Positions 7,909 to 9,034 of a DNA stretch of 9,034 bases are shown here, piece by piece. The stretch covers positions 1 to 9,034 of the forward strand of contig CAILMA010000683.1 in NCBI GenBank assembly GCA_903835145.1, in the 5' to 3' direction. The notes under the pieces are model-generated. The model had not been told where the DNA came from and ran no database searches. It saw nothing but the letters and a program-made list of their open reading frames with translations. Each line of letters starts with the position of its first letter. Position 1 is the stretch's first letter. The position numbers and the translations under genes were made by a program. The stretch comes from an uncultured Bacteroidota bacterium (GTDB lineage Bacteria > Bacteroidota > Bacteroidia > Chitinophagales > Chitinophagaceae).

Positions 7909-8531
7909 ATAGTGGGTGTGTGCTTTAAGTATTTCGATTTGTATTCTTTGTATAATTGTTCGCCCTTCGGTGTCACTAAGCCATACATGAAGTGTTCGCC
8001 TATTTCCATCGATACTGATATCAGGCTGTTGCGGTCATTCACCATCAGGTTCGGCTGAAAAACCAATAATGAAGTCTCCAGTTTATATCGCGCCATCAGG
8101 TCAGCATCTATCTCAGGCCGGTACAGCCCTTCTTTTATTCCTTGCAATATGTTGTCCCGTAGCATCGTAACGTCGGTGTCTTCCAGCATATCTCTGAAGA
8201 TCTTGTAAGCCTCCGGATAAAAACGCCTCAGTTCGAACAATGCCATGGGGTTTATAGTCTTGTGCATACTGTCAAAGAAGGCCATCATCTTTACCATTAA
8301 TTCCACGGCATTTTCAGCTGTTTGGGTCAGCATGGCGCAACTTTCTCCCATGGTCTTCTTATGCCATACCATTGTCTCATTTACAATCTCCTCTTTATTG
8401 GCAAAATGAAGGTATAGCGTCTTCTTTGATATGCCTGCGGTGCGGGCTATGTCATCCATCGTAATGGTTTTAAAACCATACTGGGTGAAAAGCTCCGTCG
8501 ATGCAGTCAATATTTTTGTTAGTGGTTCCAT
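7905..8531 (-). CDS. TetR/AcrR-family repressor of the efflux operon
   Basis: This is a TetR-family one-component regulator, a DNA-binding dimer released by a small ligand, here most likely a pump substrate. The N-terminal helix-turn-helix is textbook: LTASTELFTQYGFKTITMDD, then IARTAGISKKTLYLHFANKE, covering about residues 8-47. The C-terminal helical ligand domain (about 55-208) is divergent, as usual, so the ligand cannot be read. I prefer the ATG at 8531 (MEPLTKIL, 208 residues). An in-frame ATG at 8543 would add only MVIL and starts almost on top of the predicted -7 box (8545-8552), so it would be nearly leaderless; it remains possible. The gene is first in the operon, overlaps the tolC-like start by ATGA, and lies directly behind a large palindrome overlapping the promoter. 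This context points to autorepression together with the pump genes. Confidence 0.94.
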   Translation of the reverse strand: MEPLTKILTASTELFTQYGFKTITMDDIARTAGISKKTLYLHFANKEEIVNETMVWHKKTMGESCAMLTQTAENAVELMVKMMAFFDSMHKTINPMALFELRRFYPEAYKIFRDMLEDTDVTMLRDNILQGIKEGLYRPEIDADLMARYKLETSLLVFQPNLMVNDRNSLISVSMEIGEHFMYGLVTPKGEQLYKEYKSKYLKHTPTI

Positions 8532-8544
8532 TAGAATTACCATG

Positions 8545-8552
8545 CAAAACTA
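8545..8552 (-). promoter_or_regulatory. Bacteroidota-type -7 box of the efflux operon
   Basis: The minus strand reads TAGTTTTG, a full match to TAnnTTTG. It lies 13 bases upstream of the preferred tetR start (8531) and shares six bases with the left arm of the palindrome, so a bound repressor would cover it. The -33 region on the minus strand is a T-run (about 8575-8570) without a clean TTTG. The short distance to tetR implies a very short or absent leader. Confidence 0.5.
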
Positions 8553-8588
8553 TGGAAACATTTTTTATGAAAAAAGTTTCCATAGTTT
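8547..8588. promoter_or_regulatory. 42-bp palindrome, likely TetR operator
   Basis: AAACTATGGAAAC (8547-8559) and GTTTCCATAGTTT (8576-8588) are perfect 13-bp inverted repeats. The 16-base spacer (8560-8575) is itself almost symmetric (T-run facing A-run), so only two of the 21 base pairs of the full palindrome fail to match strictly: 8560/8575, and 8566/8569, which would be a G-T pair. The dyad centre is between 8567 and 8568. It abuts the tetR start and overlaps the predicted -7 box. TetR-family repressors bind such dyads, and a site this long could hold two dimers, as in the QacR case. Neither face has a convincing terminator T-run, so a transcription terminator is unlikely. The operator role is inferred from position. 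Confidence 0.75.
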
Positions 8589-9000
8589 ATAATGAGCGGA
8601 CATTTTTTGTTAAAACCAATATCGTTCCGCTAAAAAATCCCGTGTATTGATTCAAATGTTTCTTTTAATATTTTTTAAAAGCATGTATAATATACTGAAA
8701 AACATTGTTATAAATGTTTTAGGTTTCGTTGTCGGCTGCATTCCTTCTAATTAGAACCCTTCGACAAACACCATATTTAACAGATCTATTTAGTTATTGA
8801 AATTAATAATTTAGTTTCGACAAGTCCAACCCACTTATAGTGATTTTATTTAGAGCGTTTGCGCCAGTAAAACTCAATTATGACACATAGTTCCATTGTT
8901 TTAACTTTCTAAACGTAACGCTGTCCGGCTGTTTTTTTCTTTCTCCGCAACTTTTAGTACCTTAAGCATAACATTAGGTCACTATTTGGCAAAATATTTC
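8589..9000. other. Gene-free AT-rich intergenic region
   Basis: I find no supportable gene, tRNA or clear promoter here on either strand. Small dyads are present: AGCGGA (8595-8600) with TCCGCT (8626-8631) across a 25-base loop; AAAACATT (8699-8706) with AATGTTTT (8713-8720) across six bases; and the 12-bp palindrome TTCTAATTAGAA (8745-8756). None is followed by a terminator-like T-run. The first could be a further regulatory dyad, as it begins only seven bases beyond the operator. The gene to the right lies outside the window, so its orientation is unknown. Confidence 0.6.
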
Positions 9001-9034
9001 AACGCAGAGTTCGCAAAGCAAAGTGCAAAGAAGG
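9001..9034. repeat. GCAAAG-type short repeat cluster, cut by the window edge
   Basis: Units GCAGAG (9004-9009), GCAAAG (9013-9018), an overlapping GCAAAG (9018-9023) and GCAAAG (9025-9030) follow one another, with AACGCAGAGTTCGCAAAG as the leading part. Clusters of the form CGCAAAGTTCGCAAAG are a familiar intergenic repeat in Bacteroidota genomes (general knowledge; not checked by search). The function is unknown and the cluster probably continues beyond the window. Confidence 0.45.

Noticed and set aside
8541..8543. ATG at 8543 as the tetR start
   Set aside because: It would add only MVIL and begins two bases from the predicted -7 box, leaving no room for a leader. The ATG at 8531 gives a more normal TetR N-terminus. 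It is not fully excluded.
8576..8590. Rightward promoter in the right arm of the palindrome for a divergent gene
   Set aside because: The symmetric position reads TAGTTTAT rather than TAnnTTTG, and no plus-strand gene follows within the window.
8595..8631. AGCGGA/TCCGCT dyad as an intrinsic terminator
   Set aside because: The stem is only six base pairs with a 25-base loop, and no T-run follows on either strand.
8760..8823. Direct repeat TTCGACAA at 8760-8767 and 8816-8823
   Set aside because: Eight bases repeated once in AT-rich DNA is close to chance, and no structure or spacing supports an iteron or att site.

Overview
This 9 kb window looks like a piece of a Bacteroidota chromosome, most likely from the Chitinophagales/Sphingobacteriales side; the family-level guess is inference. 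The evidence is the promoter style (TAnnTTTG-type -7 boxes), A/T-rich leaders without clear Shine-Dalgarno sequences, the lipoprotein-anchored efflux adaptor, and protein sequences typical of that phylum. All five genes lie on the minus strand, so the window reads right to left. Base composition and coding style look even across the genes, with no transposase, integrase, tRNA, CRISPR array or other mark of recent transfer.

Layout, in transcription order. (1) 8589-9034 is a gene-free, AT-rich flank with weak inverted repeats and, at the right edge, the start of a GCAAAG-type short repeat cluster. (2) 8547-8588 is a near-perfect 42-bp palindrome with 13-bp perfect arms, overlapping a Bacteroidota-type -7 box; it is the likely operator and promoter of the operon. 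(3) The operon runs TetR-family repressor, TolC-like outer-membrane factor (start overlapping the tetR stop by ATGA), lipoprotein membrane-fusion protein (32-bp gap), then a 1134-residue RND permease (37-bp gap). (4) The operon's 3' side carries a GC-rich dispersed-looking repeat (1898-1945) and a strong intrinsic terminator (1814-1849). (5) A separate transcript with its own -7 box (1762-1769) encodes a lipoprotein of the YtcJ-like amidohydrolase family (91-1725). (6) The first 90 bases are AT-rich and hold no visible gene or clear terminator.

How the genes fit together: the repressor, outer-membrane channel, adaptor and proton-driven pump are the full set for one tripartite efflux machine plus its own regulator. 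The likely logic is autoregulation: a ligand releases TetR from the palindrome and the whole operon is switched on. The substrate cannot be read from sequence. The amidohydrolase is probably an independent neighbour, because a terminator and a separate promoter lie between it and the pump.

This is mostly an ordinary, intact chromosomal efflux locus. I did not find a new defence, mobile or RNA-guided system. The points most worth a second look are the operator palindrome, the extra transmembrane pair and the Lys-to-Arg change in the RND proton relay, and the two repeat-like intergenic elements.
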